Source: Paenibacillaceae bacterium (GTDB lineage: Bacteria; Bacillota; Bacilli; Paenibacillales; NBRC-103111). From it: DNA of 64,000 nucleotides. Positions 16,074 through 24,639 of this stretch are shown in pieces; positions within the stretch are counted from its first letter, which is position 1; the number at the start of each line of letters is the position of its first letter. The DNA lies in the NCBI GenBank assembly GCA_029256185.1, contig JAQSYI010000039.1, positions 42,965 through 106,964 on the forward strand, written 5' to 3'. A program made the position numbers and the translations under genes. The notes under the pieces are model-generated. The model did no database searches, was not told the DNA's origin, and worked only from the letters and a program-made list of their open reading frames with translations.

Positions 16074-17123
16074 TCACAGGGGCAGCAGCAGCCCATCCCA
16101 TGATTGACGAATGGCCGCTTCGTCAAGCTCAATGCCGATAATCACCAGATAGGGCGCCCCGGTATATTCCGTAGGGTCCCAGTTCATCCGTTTGCCGGCG
16201 AATTGATAGAGGGACATGGGGGAGCCCCTGTCCGCCTGTATGTACCCTTTGGCCCGGATTACTTGGCCGCGGATCTGCTTCACGAAGGCTTCCACTTGCT
16301 TCTTGGAAAGCGGACGCTCCGGCTGTCCGTTCAAGCAGACGGTCTGCAGCCGGGAGTAAGACTTATGCGGCGGGGTTGCAGAGGCTGCCTGGGGTTCAGA
16401 CTCCTTCTTCCTGCCCGCAAGGGACTGGGAGGAGCGGATCTGGAAGCGGGGAAGACCAGGCGCGCCGGTCTGTTCCTCCCTGAGGGGCTCCACATCATGC
16501 AGCAGCAGGCCAGTGTCCATGGAGGCATAGGTGGTCAGCATGGGAACAGCCTTGTCATTATGCTTGCGGACGGTCTTCAGCACCTTGTCGGCCGTATCTC
16601 TCCCGGCCAGGTCCGTCTTGTTGAGCAGGATCAGATCGGCGGTTTCCATCTGCCGCCGCAGCGTGTGCACCAATTGCTTGTCGGCGGAGAAGATGCTGTT
16701 GTACTCCAGAGTGAGTTCGGCGTCAAGCACAGTCACAATCCGCTTGAGGATAACCAGGTGGCGCAGCTTCGGTTCGGTCAGGCTGTCCGCTATTTCCTCC
16801 GGGTTCGCTACACCTGTCAGCTCAATGAACACCACATCGGGCTTGCGGGCCAGGAGGAGGAGCAGGCTCTGGGCAATCTCGCTTTTTTTATCACAGCAGA
16901 TGCAGCCGTCAAACAGCTTTTCCAACGGGAAATCCCCGCTTTGTCCCCGGATCAGGGAACCGTCCACATCCGCCTGCCCCAACTCGTTCATCAGCACGCC
17001 GAAGCGCAAGCCTCTGTCTCCCGCATCCTTCATTAACCGCATCAGCAGGGTGGTCTTGCCGCTGCCGAGGAATCCACTGATGATAATAACCGGTATTTGC
17101 CGCAAGGTATAGGCTCCTTCCAT
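16074..17123 (-). CDS. COG0523/CobW-family GTPase, probable zinc metallochaperone
   Basis: G3E GTPase of the CobW/P47K family. Walker A GFLGSGKTTLLMRL (about 17-30), metal-binding GCICC, switch region ELTGVANPEEI and base motif NKTD are all present; a C-terminal CobW_C domain follows a charged linker (about 225-250). Zur-controlled COG0523 proteins such as YciC/ZagA in Bacillus help survive zinc shortage. Here the gene is divergent from zur with a Zur-like palindrome between them, so a zinc role is the best inference. The ATG at 17123 lacks a clear ribosome site; TTG 17105 has GAAGGAG 8 bases upstream and may be the true start. Confidence 0.85.
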   Translation of the reverse strand: MEGAYTLRQIPVIIISGFLGSGKTTLLMRLMKDAGDRGLRFGVLMNELGQADVDGSLIRGQSGDFPLEKLFDGCICCDKKSEIAQSLLLLLARKPDVVFIELTGVANPEEIADSLTEPKLRHLVILKRIVTVLDAELTLEYNSIFSADKQLVHTLRRQMETADLILLNKTDLAGRDTADKVLKTVRKHNDKAVPMLTTYASMDTGLLLHDVEPLREEQTGAPGLPRFQIRSSQSLAGRKKESEPQAASATPPHKSYSRLQTVCLNGQPERPLSKKQVEAFVKQIRGQVIRAKGYIQADRGSPMSLYQFAGKRMNWDPTEYTGAPYLVIIGIELDEAAIRQSWDGLLLPL

Positions 17124-17139
17124 CTCAAACTTAATTCAA

Positions 17140-17154
17140 TAGTAAAGATTACTT
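17140..17154. promoter_or_regulatory. Zur-box candidate
   Basis: TAGTAAAGATTACTT contains the perfect inverted core GTAA-N3-TTAC and resembles the Bacillus Zur consensus TCGTAATnATTACGA. It lies between the COG0523 gene and zur, 17 bases ahead of the former. The same GTAAAnATTAC core recurs upstream of the permease gene at 42127. Confidence 0.6.
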
Positions 17155-17268
17155 TCTACGGTGTCAATTATATGCGGGCCATGCTGCTTATATCCACAGG
17201 GGAAACCTTGACGGCGGGCTTTTTTTCCTTCACTATTAGAGAATAACACGGATGAATGAGGGGAAAAC

Positions 17269-17715
17269 ATGTCTGAATCCATAACGATCGAGGATATGCT
17301 GCGCAAGATGAGCGCAGGCGGTCTGAGAGTGACTGAGCAGCGCAAAAGTCTGGCGCAGATGTTCGTTCTTGCGGACGGGTATCTGACGCCCAAGGACGTC
17401 TATGAATGGATGAGGACCAAGTATCCGGGCGTCAGCTTCGATACGGTTTACCGCAACTTAAGAATACTAAGCGAAATGGGCGTGCTGGAGCAATTCTACT
17501 TCCTGGAAGGCGGCCTGAAGTTCAAGGCCAACTGTCAGCATCACCACCATCATCATCTGATCTGTACGCAATGCGAGAAGACGTTCTCCATTCATTTTTG
17601 TCCCATGGAGCATCTGGAGGGCGGGCCCGAGGGCTTCGAGGTCAACGGCCACCGTTTCGAAATATACGGCACATGCAAGGAATGCAGAGAGAAACCCGCC
17701 GTAGAAGATATATGA
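17269..17715 (+). CDS. zur: Zinc-responsive Fur-family repressor Zur
   Basis: 148-residue Fur-superfamily regulator. Winged helix at about 10-80 (GLRVTEQRKSLAQMF, FDTVYRNLRILSEMGVLE), then a metal-binding domain with a run of six His, CTQC and CKEC structural zinc pairs. The stretch CPMEHLEGG-EGFEVNGHRFEIYGTC is characteristic of Zur rather than Fur or PerR. It is divergent from a COG0523 GTPase and a Zur-like box. The nitroreductase gene starts 15 bases after its stop, so the two may be co-transcribed. Confidence 0.9.
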   Translation: MSESITIEDMLRKMSAGGLRVTEQRKSLAQMFVLADGYLTPKDVYEWMRTKYPGVSFDTVYRNLRILSEMGVLEQFYFLEGGLKFKANCQHHHHHHLICTQCEKTFSIHFCPMEHLEGGPEGFEVNGHRFEIYGTCKECREKPAVEDI

Positions 17716-17730
17716 CAGGAGGACGAAGCA

Positions 17731-18306
17731 GTGATTTATGATCTGGTTAAGAAAAACCGCACTTACAGAAGGTTTTTTCAGCAAGAGCCGGTGACACAGG
17801 AGACTCTCACCGAATTGATTGAGTTGGCCAGGCTCTCATCCTGCGGAGCCAACATGCAGTCCCTCAAGTATATCTTGTCATGGGAGCCGGCCCGAAATGA
17901 GCTGATTTTTCCCCATCTTCGTTGGGCAGGGTATCTGAAGGAGTGGCATGGTCCGGAAGAAGGGGAGAAGCCCGCGGCGTATGTGATTATGCTGGGCGAT
18001 AAGGAGATCAGCTCCAACCACTTCTGGGACCACGGGATTGCCAGCCAGAGCATTCTGCTGGGGGCAGTGGAGAAGGGGCTTGGAGGCTGCATGTTCGGCT
18101 CCATTGACCGCCAGGGGTTGACCCGGGCGCTGGCCATTCCTGAACGCTACGAGATTCTGATGGTGATTGCCCTGGGCAAGCCCAAGGAAACCGTGGTGAT
18201 AGAAGAAATGGCCGATCCGGCCAATGTGAAGTATTGGAGAGACGGGCAAGGAGTCCATCATGTTCCCAAACGCAGGCTGGAGGAGCTTATCGTGACACTG
18301 GATTAA
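17731..18306 (+). CDS. Nitroreductase family protein
   Basis: 191-residue FMN-dependent NAD(P)H oxidoreductase fold. YDLVKKNRTYRRFFQQEPV is the family N-terminus with the RxYR FMN-phosphate motif, and GLGGCMFGSIDR is the conserved C-terminal flavin loop. Substrate unknown. It starts at GTG 17731 with CAGGAGGACGAAGCA upstream and follows zur closely, suggesting an operon; whether it responds to zinc or oxidative stress cannot be seen. Confidence 0.85.
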   Translation: MIYDLVKKNRTYRRFFQQEPVTQETLTELIELARLSSCGANMQSLKYILSWEPARNELIFPHLRWAGYLKEWHGPEEGEKPAAYVIMLGDKEISSNHFWDHGIASQSILLGAVEKGLGGCMFGSIDRQGLTRALAIPERYEILMVIALGKPKETVVIEEMADPANVKYWRDGQGVHHVPKRRLEELIVTLD

Positions 18307-18742
18307 ATGGTCTGGAAGGGCAAGCGAAATGTGGGTTGCATTATTGCAGCACATATGCTATATTATGCAGATAACCTTTGTTCGTAGATTTTCTTTTGAA
18401 TGCATAAATTCTCACTGGCGCGGTCTTCGGAGCCGCAAGGATGGAAGAGAGGCAGGGCTTTCGTTGTTTTTTGATTCATGAAGACGGGGCCGGAATGGTT
18501 GTTTCAACTAAAGATTTCAGTTAATGGTTCACCAAATACGCGGATGCGGTTTATCATTGGTAGTTGAGTAAGGCATGCTATTGGAACAATTAGACAGGTT
18601 CATAACGCGAGAAGGTTAGATTACACCCTCCATTGCCGGAGGGTGTTTTGTCCATTCGGCAGGCAGTCCCGGACAGGTTCCGTCATGTGGCCTGCGCATG
18701 AAATAGGACTTTGCTTTTTGTGTCAACTGCTATATAATATAT
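18307..18742. other. Intergenic region without a recognised gene
   Basis: About 430 bases between the nitroreductase gene and fur. It has several short stems, including GCGG...CCGC near 18437-18454, and ends in a terminator-like hairpin at 18623-18650. No open frame with a ribosome site and no riboswitch signature I recognise. Confidence 0.5.
18623..18650 (+). terminator. Terminator-like hairpin upstream of fur
   Basis: ACACCCTCC-attgcc-GGAGGGTGT followed by TTTG. It is more than 300 bases past the nitroreductase stop, so it may end a long trailer or an unannotated small RNA. Confidence 0.7.
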
Positions 18743-18757
18743 TTAGAATAATTCTAA
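18733..18757 (+). promoter_or_regulatory. fur promoter -10 and PerR box
   Basis: -10 TATAAT (18733-18738) is followed at once by TTAGAATAATTCTAA (18743-18757), within a perfect 19-base palindrome. This matches the PerR operator TTAnAATnATTnTAA. In Bacillus subtilis fur is itself PerR-controlled, so the same wiring is expected here. Confidence 0.85.
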
Positions 18758-18791
18758 ATATCAGCAATCCATTAAGGAGGTGCTGCAAAAC

Positions 18792-19271
18792 ATGACAATA
18801 GAAGAGCAAATCAAAAAAATCAACAGCAGTCTGGCAACCAAGGGCTATAAGCTCACCGGGCAGCGGGACGCCACACTGCGGGTGCTTCTCGAGAATGAGA
18901 AGGATCATCTGAGCGCGGAGGAAATCTTTCTGCTGGTGCGCAAAAAGTTTCCGAAGATCGGCATCGCCACCGTTTACCGGGTGCTGGAGTTATTGACTGA
19001 GCTGCACATTGTGGAGAAGATGAACTTCGGCGACGGAGTGGTGCGGTATGATCTGCGCAGTGATGAGCATGAGCATATGCATCATCATATGATCTGTAAC
19101 CAGTGCGGCGAGGTCAGAGAGATCAAGGAAGATTGGCTGCAGATGCTGGAGAAGCGTCTGGAGAAGGAATTCGGCTTTACGGTAACGGACCACCGGCTGG
19201 ATTTTATCGGATCGTTTCATTCCTGCGACAGCCACTCGTGCAAGCATTCGGGCAAGGCGGCGGTCTCATGA
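18792..19271 (+). CDS. fur: Ferric uptake regulator Fur
   Basis: 159-residue iron-dependent repressor. Close to Bacillus Fur over its length: YKLTGQRDATLRVLLENEKDHLSAEEIFLLV, IGIATVYRVLELLTELHIVEKMNFGDGV and a HMHHHMICNQCG metal site, with the second Cys pair in CDSHSC. The ATG at 18792 follows AAGGAGGTG by about 10 bases; an in-frame GTG at 18780 overlaps that ribosome site. It presumably acts on the Fur box at 15097-15119. A PerR box sits at its promoter and a strong terminator follows. Confidence 0.95.
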   Translation: MTIEEQIKKINSSLATKGYKLTGQRDATLRVLLENEKDHLSAEEIFLLVRKKFPKIGIATVYRVLELLTELHIVEKMNFGDGVVRYDLRSDEHEHMHHHMICNQCGEVREIKEDWLQMLEKRLEKEFGFTVTDHRLDFIGSFHSCDSHSCKHSGKAAVS

Positions 19272-19288
19272 GCATAGTTCAAGGCAAT

Positions 19289-19342
19289 AACACATCTTGC
19301 TCCGCGGGTCTTCAACAGGCTGCCGGAGCAGATGTGTTTTTT
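19289..19342 (+). terminator. fur terminator
   Basis: AACACATC-TGCTCCG / CGGAGCA-GATGTGTT stem with TTTTTT tail, 18 bases after the stop. Confidence 0.88.
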
Positions 19343-19505
19343 ATGTATGATACCGCTATTGAGGAGGGGGTTACCCGCGAGTATACTTACTTACGAAATG
19401 GTAACTACTGTGCATGATATATTAGCTATGCTAAAATTATAAAAGGATAACTATGACGGCAGGTCCGGCCTTTGCAAGCGGGGCCCGCCACAATGAGGTG
19501 AGGAT

Positions 19506-20660
19506 ATGCAATATAGAGAATTTGGCAATCTGGGCTTTGAGATATCCGCGTTTGGACTGGGCTGCATGCGCCTGCCTCTCCAAACCGTACCCAATCAGGC
19601 GAGCGATCCCTCAAAGATCAATGAACAAGAAGCTATCGAACTGATTCGCTATGCCATAGACCACGGCGTTAATTACGTGGATACCGCCTATCCTTATCAC
19701 GGGGGAAACAGTGAGCTGGTGGTGGCCAAGGCGTTGAAGGACGGCTACCGGGAGAAGGTGAAGCTTGCCACCAAGCTGCCGGTCTGGTTTGCCAACTCGT
19801 ATGAGGATTTCGACAAGTATCTGGACGAGCAGCTGGCGAAGCTTGAAGTGGACTATATCGACTTCTATCTGCTGCATGCTCTGAACAAGAGTACATGGCC
19901 GAAGATCAAGGCGCTGGGAGTACTGGAATTCCTGGATAAGGCGGTGGCTTCCGGCAAAATCAGGTATCCGTCCTTCTCATTTCATGATGAGCGTCCCTTG
20001 TTCAAGGAAATTGTCGATGCTTATGATTGGAAGATGTGCCAGATTCAGCTGAACATTCTGGATGAGGATTATCAAGCAGGCCTGGAGGGCATGCATTATG
20101 CCGCTGAGCGGGGAATTCCGGTGGTGATTATGGAGCCTCTCAAGGGGGGGAGCCTGGCCCGCAGCATTCCGCAGGATATTCAGGAGATATGGGGAGAGGC
20201 AGCTGTTTCCCGCAGTCCCGTAGATTGGGCGTTCCGCTGGCTGGGCAACTTTCCCGAGGTTAACGTGATGCTGAGCGGAGTCAATAATCTGGAGCAACTA
20301 AAGGATAATCTCCGTATCTTCGAAACGATTGTGCCCAATGAACTGAGCCAAGAAGAATTGAAGCTGGTTACCCGGGTAAAGGAGGCCTACAACAGCAAGA
20401 TCAAGGTGGGCTGTACCCGCTGCAACTATTGTGTGCCCTGTCCGGCGGGAGTCGCGATTCCCGACGTATTCCTCCATTACAACAATGCGTCTATCTATAA
20501 TGCGCTGGAGGAAAATAAATCAAATTACCAGAAGCTGGTCCGCGGCAACAAAGATGCCTCCCATTGTGTGGAGTGCGGCAGCTGCGAGGAGGCTTGTCCG
20601 CAAAGCATTCCTATCATTGAAAAGCTGGCAGAGGCCGATTTGGTGCTGGCAGGCCGCTAA
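19506..20660 (+). CDS. Aldo/keto reductase with C-terminal 4Fe-4S domain
   Basis: 384 residues. The N-terminal two-thirds is an NADPH-type AKR barrel (FGLGCMRLP, VDTAYPYHGGNSE with catalytic Asp and Tyr, ATKLP Lys, LLHALNK His). The C-terminus carries two Cys clusters, CTRCNYCVPCPAG and CVECGSCEEACPQSIPI, typical of ferredoxin-like [4Fe-4S] sites, as in the YtbE-unrelated COG1453 branch of aldo/keto reductases. A redox role linked to low-potential electron carriers is plausible; substrate unknown. Start follows GAGGTGAGGAT. Confidence 0.9.
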   Translation: MQYREFGNLGFEISAFGLGCMRLPLQTVPNQASDPSKINEQEAIELIRYAIDHGVNYVDTAYPYHGGNSELVVAKALKDGYREKVKLATKLPVWFANSYEDFDKYLDEQLAKLEVDYIDFYLLHALNKSTWPKIKALGVLEFLDKAVASGKIRYPSFSFHDERPLFKEIVDAYDWKMCQIQLNILDEDYQAGLEGMHYAAERGIPVVIMEPLKGGSLARSIPQDIQEIWGEAAVSRSPVDWAFRWLGNFPEVNVMLSGVNNLEQLKDNLRIFETIVPNELSQEELKLVTRVKEAYNSKIKVGCTRCNYCVPCPAGVAIPDVFLHYNNASIYNALEENKSNYQKLVRGNKDASHCVECGSCEEACPQSIPIIEKLAEADLVLAGR

Positions 20661-20691
20661 AGAACTGGCATTTGGCGTTAGTTTAAAAGAA

Positions 20692-20714
20692 AATAATCAA
20701 AAAAAATGATTATT
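20692..20714. promoter_or_regulatory. Inverted repeat upstream of abrB
   Basis: AATAATCA-A7-TGATTATT lies about 15 bases before a TATAAT-like -10 near 20728. A possible operator or weak terminator of the preceding gene. Confidence 0.35.
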
Positions 20715-20801
20715 AGTGGCAGCTACTATATAATGGAATTATTATTAGAAACCTTTATGTATTGTTATCTGTCTAAAACCAAAAATTGGAGGCGAATGCC
20801 A

Positions 20802-21056
20802 ATGTTGAAAGCAACAGGTATTGTTAGGAAAGTCGATGAGTTGGGCCGGGTTGTTCTCCCTGTTGAATTGCGCCGCACCATGGGGATTGAGGAAAAGGAC
20901 GCCATAGAGATCTATGTGGACGAAGAAAGAATTATCTTGAAAAAATACGAGCCTGCCTGCATTTTCACCGGATCGGCGGAGGATCTGATCTATTTCCGCG
21001 GAAAGATGATCAGCAGGGCCTGTGCCGAAGAATTGGTAGAGCTGCTGAAGCAATGA
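20802..21056 (+). CDS. abrB: AbrB-family transition-state regulator
   Basis: 84-residue SpoVT/AbrB swapped-hairpin DNA-binding protein. MLKATGIVRKVDELGRVVLPVELRRTMGIEEKDAIEIYV is nearly the AbrB/Abh consensus. These regulators hold down stationary-phase and sporulation genes during growth. ATG 20802 has GGAGG 9 bases upstream; ATG 20796 is only 3 bases from it. The C-terminal half (about 50-84) diverges from AbrB and Abh, so it may be a third paralogue. Gfo/Idh oxidoreductase follows after 20 bases. Confidence 0.88.
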   Translation: MLKATGIVRKVDELGRVVLPVELRRTMGIEEKDAIEIYVDEERIILKKYEPACIFTGSAEDLIYFRGKMISRACAEELVELLKQ

Positions 21057-21076
21057 GATAAAGGTGGTCTTATCCC

Positions 21077-22060
21077 ATGTCCAAGGTGATCAAATGGGGC
21101 ATTCTTGCTCCAGGAGCGATTGCGCATAAATTTGTAAAGGGTTTGAGTGTGGCAGAGGGGGCCCAAGTCCGGGCCGTAGGCTCCCGTACGTTGGAGAAGG
21201 CGGAGGCGTTCGCCGGGGAATACGGAATTGCCAAGGCATACGGGAGCTATGAGGAACTGGTGTCCGATCCGGATGTGGACATCATCTACGTGGCTACGCC
21301 CCATCCGTTCCACCGGGAGAGCGTGCTCTTGTGCCTGAATGCGGGCAAGGCGGTCTTATGCGAGAAGCCCTTCACGATCAACGCCGGAGAAGCGGAAGAA
21401 CTGGTCTCCCGTGCGAGGGAAGCCAAGCTGTTCCTGATGGAGGCCATGTGGACCCGTTTTCTGCCGGCTATCGTCAAGGTTCGGGAATGGCTTGCCCAAG
21501 GCTTGATCGGGCAGGTGCGGATGGTCAAGGCCGATTTCGGCTTTCAGTCGGGCTGGAACCCCAAGGGCAGGCTGCTTGATCCGAAGCTGGGGGGCGGGGC
21601 GCTGCTCGATGCAGGCATCTATCCCGTTTCATTCGCCTCTATGGTGCTGGGAACGCAGCCGGATGAGATCCGCAGCCTGGCTCATCTGGGGGAGACAGGA
21701 GTGGATGAGCAATTCTCGCTCCTGTTCGGTTATCCCGAGGGGCGGATTGCCTCCTTATCGGGAGCTGTCCGCACCAATCTGATTAATGATGCATGGATCA
21801 TGGGAACAGAGGGCCATATCCATGTGCCAAGCTTCCTGTTTGCCCGCTCCGCCTCCCTGTTCGTCAAAGGACAGGAATCCGTGGAATACAACCCCGTCTT
21901 CGCCGGGAACGGATATCATTACGAGGCGGAGGAAGCCATGCGTTGCTTGAGAGAGGGGCGGCTGGAAAGCCCTGTTATGCCCCTTGAGGAAACATTGGCT
22001 ATTATGAGAACTTTGGACAGCATCCGAGAGCAATGGGGTCTTAGATACGAAGGGGAATAA
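21077..22060 (+). CDS. Gfo/Idh/MocA family oxidoreductase
   Basis: 327-residue NAD(P)-dependent sugar or inositol dehydrogenase-type protein. N-terminal Rossmann fold with KWGILAPGAIAHKF, the conserved CEKPF loop with catalytic Lys (about 95), and the C-terminal alpha/beta domain with GGGALLDAGIYPVSF. The similarity is to trans-1,2-dihydrobenzenediol/D-xylose dehydrogenase-like members, but the substrate is not evident. It lies 20 bases after abrB and has its own terminator. Confidence 0.88.
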   Translation: MSKVIKWGILAPGAIAHKFVKGLSVAEGAQVRAVGSRTLEKAEAFAGEYGIAKAYGSYEELVSDPDVDIIYVATPHPFHRESVLLCLNAGKAVLCEKPFTINAGEAEELVSRAREAKLFLMEAMWTRFLPAIVKVREWLAQGLIGQVRMVKADFGFQSGWNPKGRLLDPKLGGGALLDAGIYPVSFASMVLGTQPDEIRSLAHLGETGVDEQFSLLFGYPEGRIASLSGAVRTNLINDAWIMGTEGHIHVPSFLFARSASLFVKGQESVEYNPVFAGNGYHYEAEEAMRCLREGRLESPVMPLEETLAIMRTLDSIREQWGLRYEGE

Positions 22061-22077
22061 TCTTGTCCCTGCACGCC

Positions 22078-22116
22078 AAAACCGCCTGAATTCCATTCAA
22101 GGAATCAGGCGGTTTT
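22078..22116 (+). terminator. Terminator after the Gfo/Idh gene
   Basis: AAAACCGCCTGA-TTCC / GGAA-TCAGGCGGTTTT; strong stem within 20 bases of the stop. Confidence 0.88.
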
Positions 22117-22148
22117 GATTATGGTTGAGTTGAGGGGGGCAGCGGAGT

Positions 22149-22313
22149 TTATCGCGCACCCCTTCTTCCGGTGAAGAGAGATATGATAAACAACACCAGG
22201 AAGAGGAAGAACAGAACCTTGGCGAAATCGGCGGCTACGTTAACAATGCCTACAAAGCCAAACAGGCCGGCAACCAGGGCGATAACGAGAAATAACATGG
22301 ACCATCTCAACAT
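22149..22313 (-). CDS. DUF1328 small membrane protein (YtjA type)
   Basis: A 54-residue protein with two membrane helices: MLRWSMLFLVIALVAGLFGF, then DFAKVLFFLFLVLFIISLFTG, ending RRGAR. This matches DUF1328, small stress-associated membrane proteins of unknown function. ATG at 22313 with AAGGAAG upstream. It stands alone downstream of the SDR/glgC2 operon on the same strand. Confidence 0.85.
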   Translation of the reverse strand: MLRWSMLFLVIALVAGLFGFVGIVNVAADFAKVLFFLFLVLFIISLFTGRRGAR

Positions 22314-22383
22314 AGGACATCTTCCTTTCTTCGTTTGATGGAATTTGAACAGGAATCAATGCATGAAGTTCTGTTTGAACAGC

Positions 22384-23208
22384 TTAGCCGCGAATGAGCG
22401 ACTCCGCCCCATCTATATAAATTTCTGTTCCCGTAATGTGACAGGATTCTGAGGATGCCAGGAACAGAACAAGATTGGCTACTTCCCTGGGTGAGCCCGG
22501 CCCCTTGCGGAGAGGCTGGGAACCGTCAGGATATTCGACGGGAATCCGGATATCCTCCACCTCCGGCTTCTCTTCCGTACTGTCTCCAATGTTGGTTTCT
22601 ATGGCCCCGGGACAGATGACATTCACCCTGATATGGTATTGGGCAAGCTCCAGCGCCGCCATCTTGGCGAACGCCACCTGTCCTGCCTTGGTGGTGCTGT
22701 AGGTGCTGAAGCCAAAATTGGAGAAAATCCGGTTGCCGTTAACAGAGCTGGTAATGATCACGCTGCCTCCCCGGATCTTCAGGAAAGGAATCGTATGCTT
22801 CAAGGTCAGGAAGCTACCCTTCAAATTAACATCTACAGTGCGGCTCCATTCCTCAAGAGGCATGCTCTCGATGGGGGAGAGAGTACCGTTGATGCCGGCG
22901 TTGGCGAACACCACATCCAGCTTGCTGCCGAACTGGAGCACTCCTTCCTGAACGGCTGCTTCCACCGACGGCTCATCCGTTATATCCGCCTTGAGGGGAA
23001 TACAATGGCCGTATTGGCTTTCGATATAGGCTTGAAGCTGCTCCAAGCCCTCGCCGTCTTTATCAACGGCGATTACATTGGCGCCGTGACGGGCCATCGT
23101 CATAGCCGACGCCCGGCCAATCCCGGAGGCTGCACCGGTGACGAGGGCGGTGCGGCCCAACAGCCGCTGCTCAAACATACGTTTAGTTGCCGAAGGAAGC
23201 CCGCTCAT
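22384..23208 (-). CDS. Short-chain dehydrogenase/reductase
   Basis: Classical SDR of 274 residues: cofactor motif TGAASGIG (about 20-27), DKDG after beta-2 suggesting NAD preference, NAG motif FANAGING, catalytic Ser in ITSSVNG and YSTTKAG. It ends with an IDGAESLIRG tail. The start ATG 23208 has AAGGAGGAG 6 bases upstream and lies 26 bases inside the end of the second glgC, so the two are translationally coupled. Substrate unknown; the coupling hints at sugar metabolism but does not prove it. Confidence 0.88.
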   Translation of the reverse strand: MSGLPSATKRMFEQRLLGRTALVTGAASGIGRASAMTMARHGANVIAVDKDGEGLEQLQAYIESQYGHCIPLKADITDEPSVEAAVQEGVLQFGSKLDVVFANAGINGTLSPIESMPLEEWSRTVDVNLKGSFLTLKHTIPFLKIRGGSVIITSSVNGNRIFSNFGFSTYSTTKAGQVAFAKMAALELAQYHIRVNVICPGAIETNIGDSTEEKPEVEDIRIPVEYPDGSQPLRKGPGSPREVANLVLFLASSESCHITGTEIYIDGAESLIRG

Positions 23209-24394
23209 ATCCGGCTCCTCCTTCCCTTCTTCTGCTGCCGTATACGTTCCAATGCGGCCTTAGGCCTACTCTCGGCATTGCTCCGATCACACTGATCTGG
23301 TTGCGGGCGCCGCCGATGACGGCACCATCCTCAATGATCGCTCCTTCGCCGATGATGGCATGAGAGATCAGCACATTCTTGCCGATAATAGCATTGGGCA
23401 TGATGATGCTGTCTGTCACCAGGCTGTCCTTGCCGATCCATACCCCATATGACAGGACGGAACGTCTTGCTCTGCCCTCTGTATAGCAGCGCTGATGAAG
23501 CAGGGAGCAGGAGCCGCGCTCATCCTCCATGCGCAGCATCTCATTCTGCGGCAGGAGACTTCCGCCTACCCGCATTGGCCAGGACACAGGATTCAGCGCC
23601 AACAGCGGAGGGCATCCCAGCAGGTCCATGTGAGACCTCCACAGAGACTCAGCAGTTCCTACATCCTTCCAATATCCTTCGAAAGGGAATGCGAACAAAT
23701 GATCTCCTTTTTTCAGCAGCCTCGGGATAATATCGTTGCCGAAATCGTGGGAGGAGGCGGGATTGGCCGCATCCTCGATCAGGATTTCCCGCAGCACCGG
23801 CCACCGGAAGGCGTAGATCCCCATGGAAGCCAGATTGCTTTTCGCCTGGGAGGGCTTCTCCTGAAAGGACTGGATCCGGTAATCCTCATCGGTATTCATG
23901 ATTCCGAAGCGTGAGGTTTCTTCCCAGGGAACGCGGGTAACGGAAATGGTAGCTGCCGCATCATGGTCGATATGAAAACGGAGAAGCTCCCTGTAATCCA
24001 TCTGGTAGATATGGTCGGCGGACAGGATCAGCACATGCTCCGGCTGAAGGCTGTCAATATATGAAATATTCTTGTAAACGGCATCGGCAGTACCGGTGTA
24101 TGCAGCTTGCTTCTGTTCTCCCGATTGAAGCAGCGCAATACTTGCGGGCTTCTGTCCTTCCGAGAGGTGGTAATCCTGCTTGCCGATATGCTGATGGAGG
24201 GAGTCGGCCCGGTATTGGGTCAGGATTCCGATTTGGGTAATCCCTGCATTCAGGCAGTTGCTTAGCGGGAAATCTACGAGACGGTATTGGCCTCCAAAGG
24301 AAACAGCAGGTTTCGCCTGATTGACTGTGAGCGGCCGCAGCCGTTTTCCTTCACCGCCGGCAAGCAGCATCGCCATGCACTTATCAAGATTCAT
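23183..24394 (-). CDS. glgC: Second glucose-1-phosphate adenylyltransferase (GlgC paralogue)
   Basis: 403 residues with a complete catalytic signature (MAMLLAGGEGKRLRPLT) and FQEKPSQAKSNLASMGIY, so it should be active. The C-terminal beta-helix is present, but residues about 255-310 (GSLLPQNEMLRMEDERGS) are unlike the operon GlgC, and a basic tail (YGSRRREGGAGYERASFGN) extends past the family end where it overlaps the SDR gene. It is in line with a GH13 glycosidase and DUF1003. Either a differently regulated ADP-glucose source or a nucleotidyltransferase with altered specificity. Confidence 0.9.
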   Translation of the reverse strand: MNLDKCMAMLLAGGEGKRLRPLTVNQAKPAVSFGGQYRLVDFPLSNCLNAGITQIGILTQYRADSLHQHIGKQDYHLSEGQKPASIALLQSGEQKQAAYTGTADAVYKNISYIDSLQPEHVLILSADHIYQMDYRELLRFHIDHDAAATISVTRVPWEETSRFGIMNTDEDYRIQSFQEKPSQAKSNLASMGIYAFRWPVLREILIEDAANPASSHDFGNDIIPRLLKKGDHLFAFPFEGYWKDVGTAESLWRSHMDLLGCPPLLALNPVSWPMRVGGSLLPQNEMLRMEDERGSCSLLHQRCYTEGRARRSVLSYGVWIGKDSLVTDSIIMPNAIIGKNVLISHAIIGEGAIIEDGAVIGGARNQISVIGAMPRVGLRPHWNVYGSRRREGGAGYERASFGN

Positions 24395-24425
24395 GATTGT
24401 TTCCTCCTTAGAGTTTTTGCGCCAG

Positions 24426-24597
24426 GAAAAACTGGCTTCGTAAGCATCTGCTGAGTTTTTCGCTTACAGTGAAGCGCAGCAGATGTAGAAAAACTGGCTT
24501 CGTAAGCATCCGCTGAGTTTTTCGCTTACAGTGAAGCGCAGCAGATGTAGAAAAACTGGCTTCGTAAGCATCCGCTGAGTTTTTCGCTTGGAGCTTA
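24426..24597 (-). repeat. 62-bp tandem repeat, nearly three copies
   Basis: Copies start at 24426, 24488 and 24550. Each contains GAAAAACTGGCTTCGTAAGC, then CATCYGCTG...CGCTT-acagtg-AAGCG-CAGCAGATG, an inverted repeat able to form a long hairpin. Copies are almost identical. They lie between DUF1003 and glgC2 inside the presumed operon. A related, rearranged block is at 26949-27058. Confidence 0.88.
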
Positions 24598-24639
24598 CTA
24601 TTTCTATACCCCGTTTTCCCCAATGTGAACTGCGATTAT

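Noticed and set aside
24426..24597. CRISPR array
   Set aside because: Tandem repetition without variable spacers; hairpin repeat family instead.
24408..24623. 71-codon frame ending in SRCLRSQFF repeats
   Set aside because: It is the translation of the 62-bp repeats and is an annotation artefact seen with such elements.
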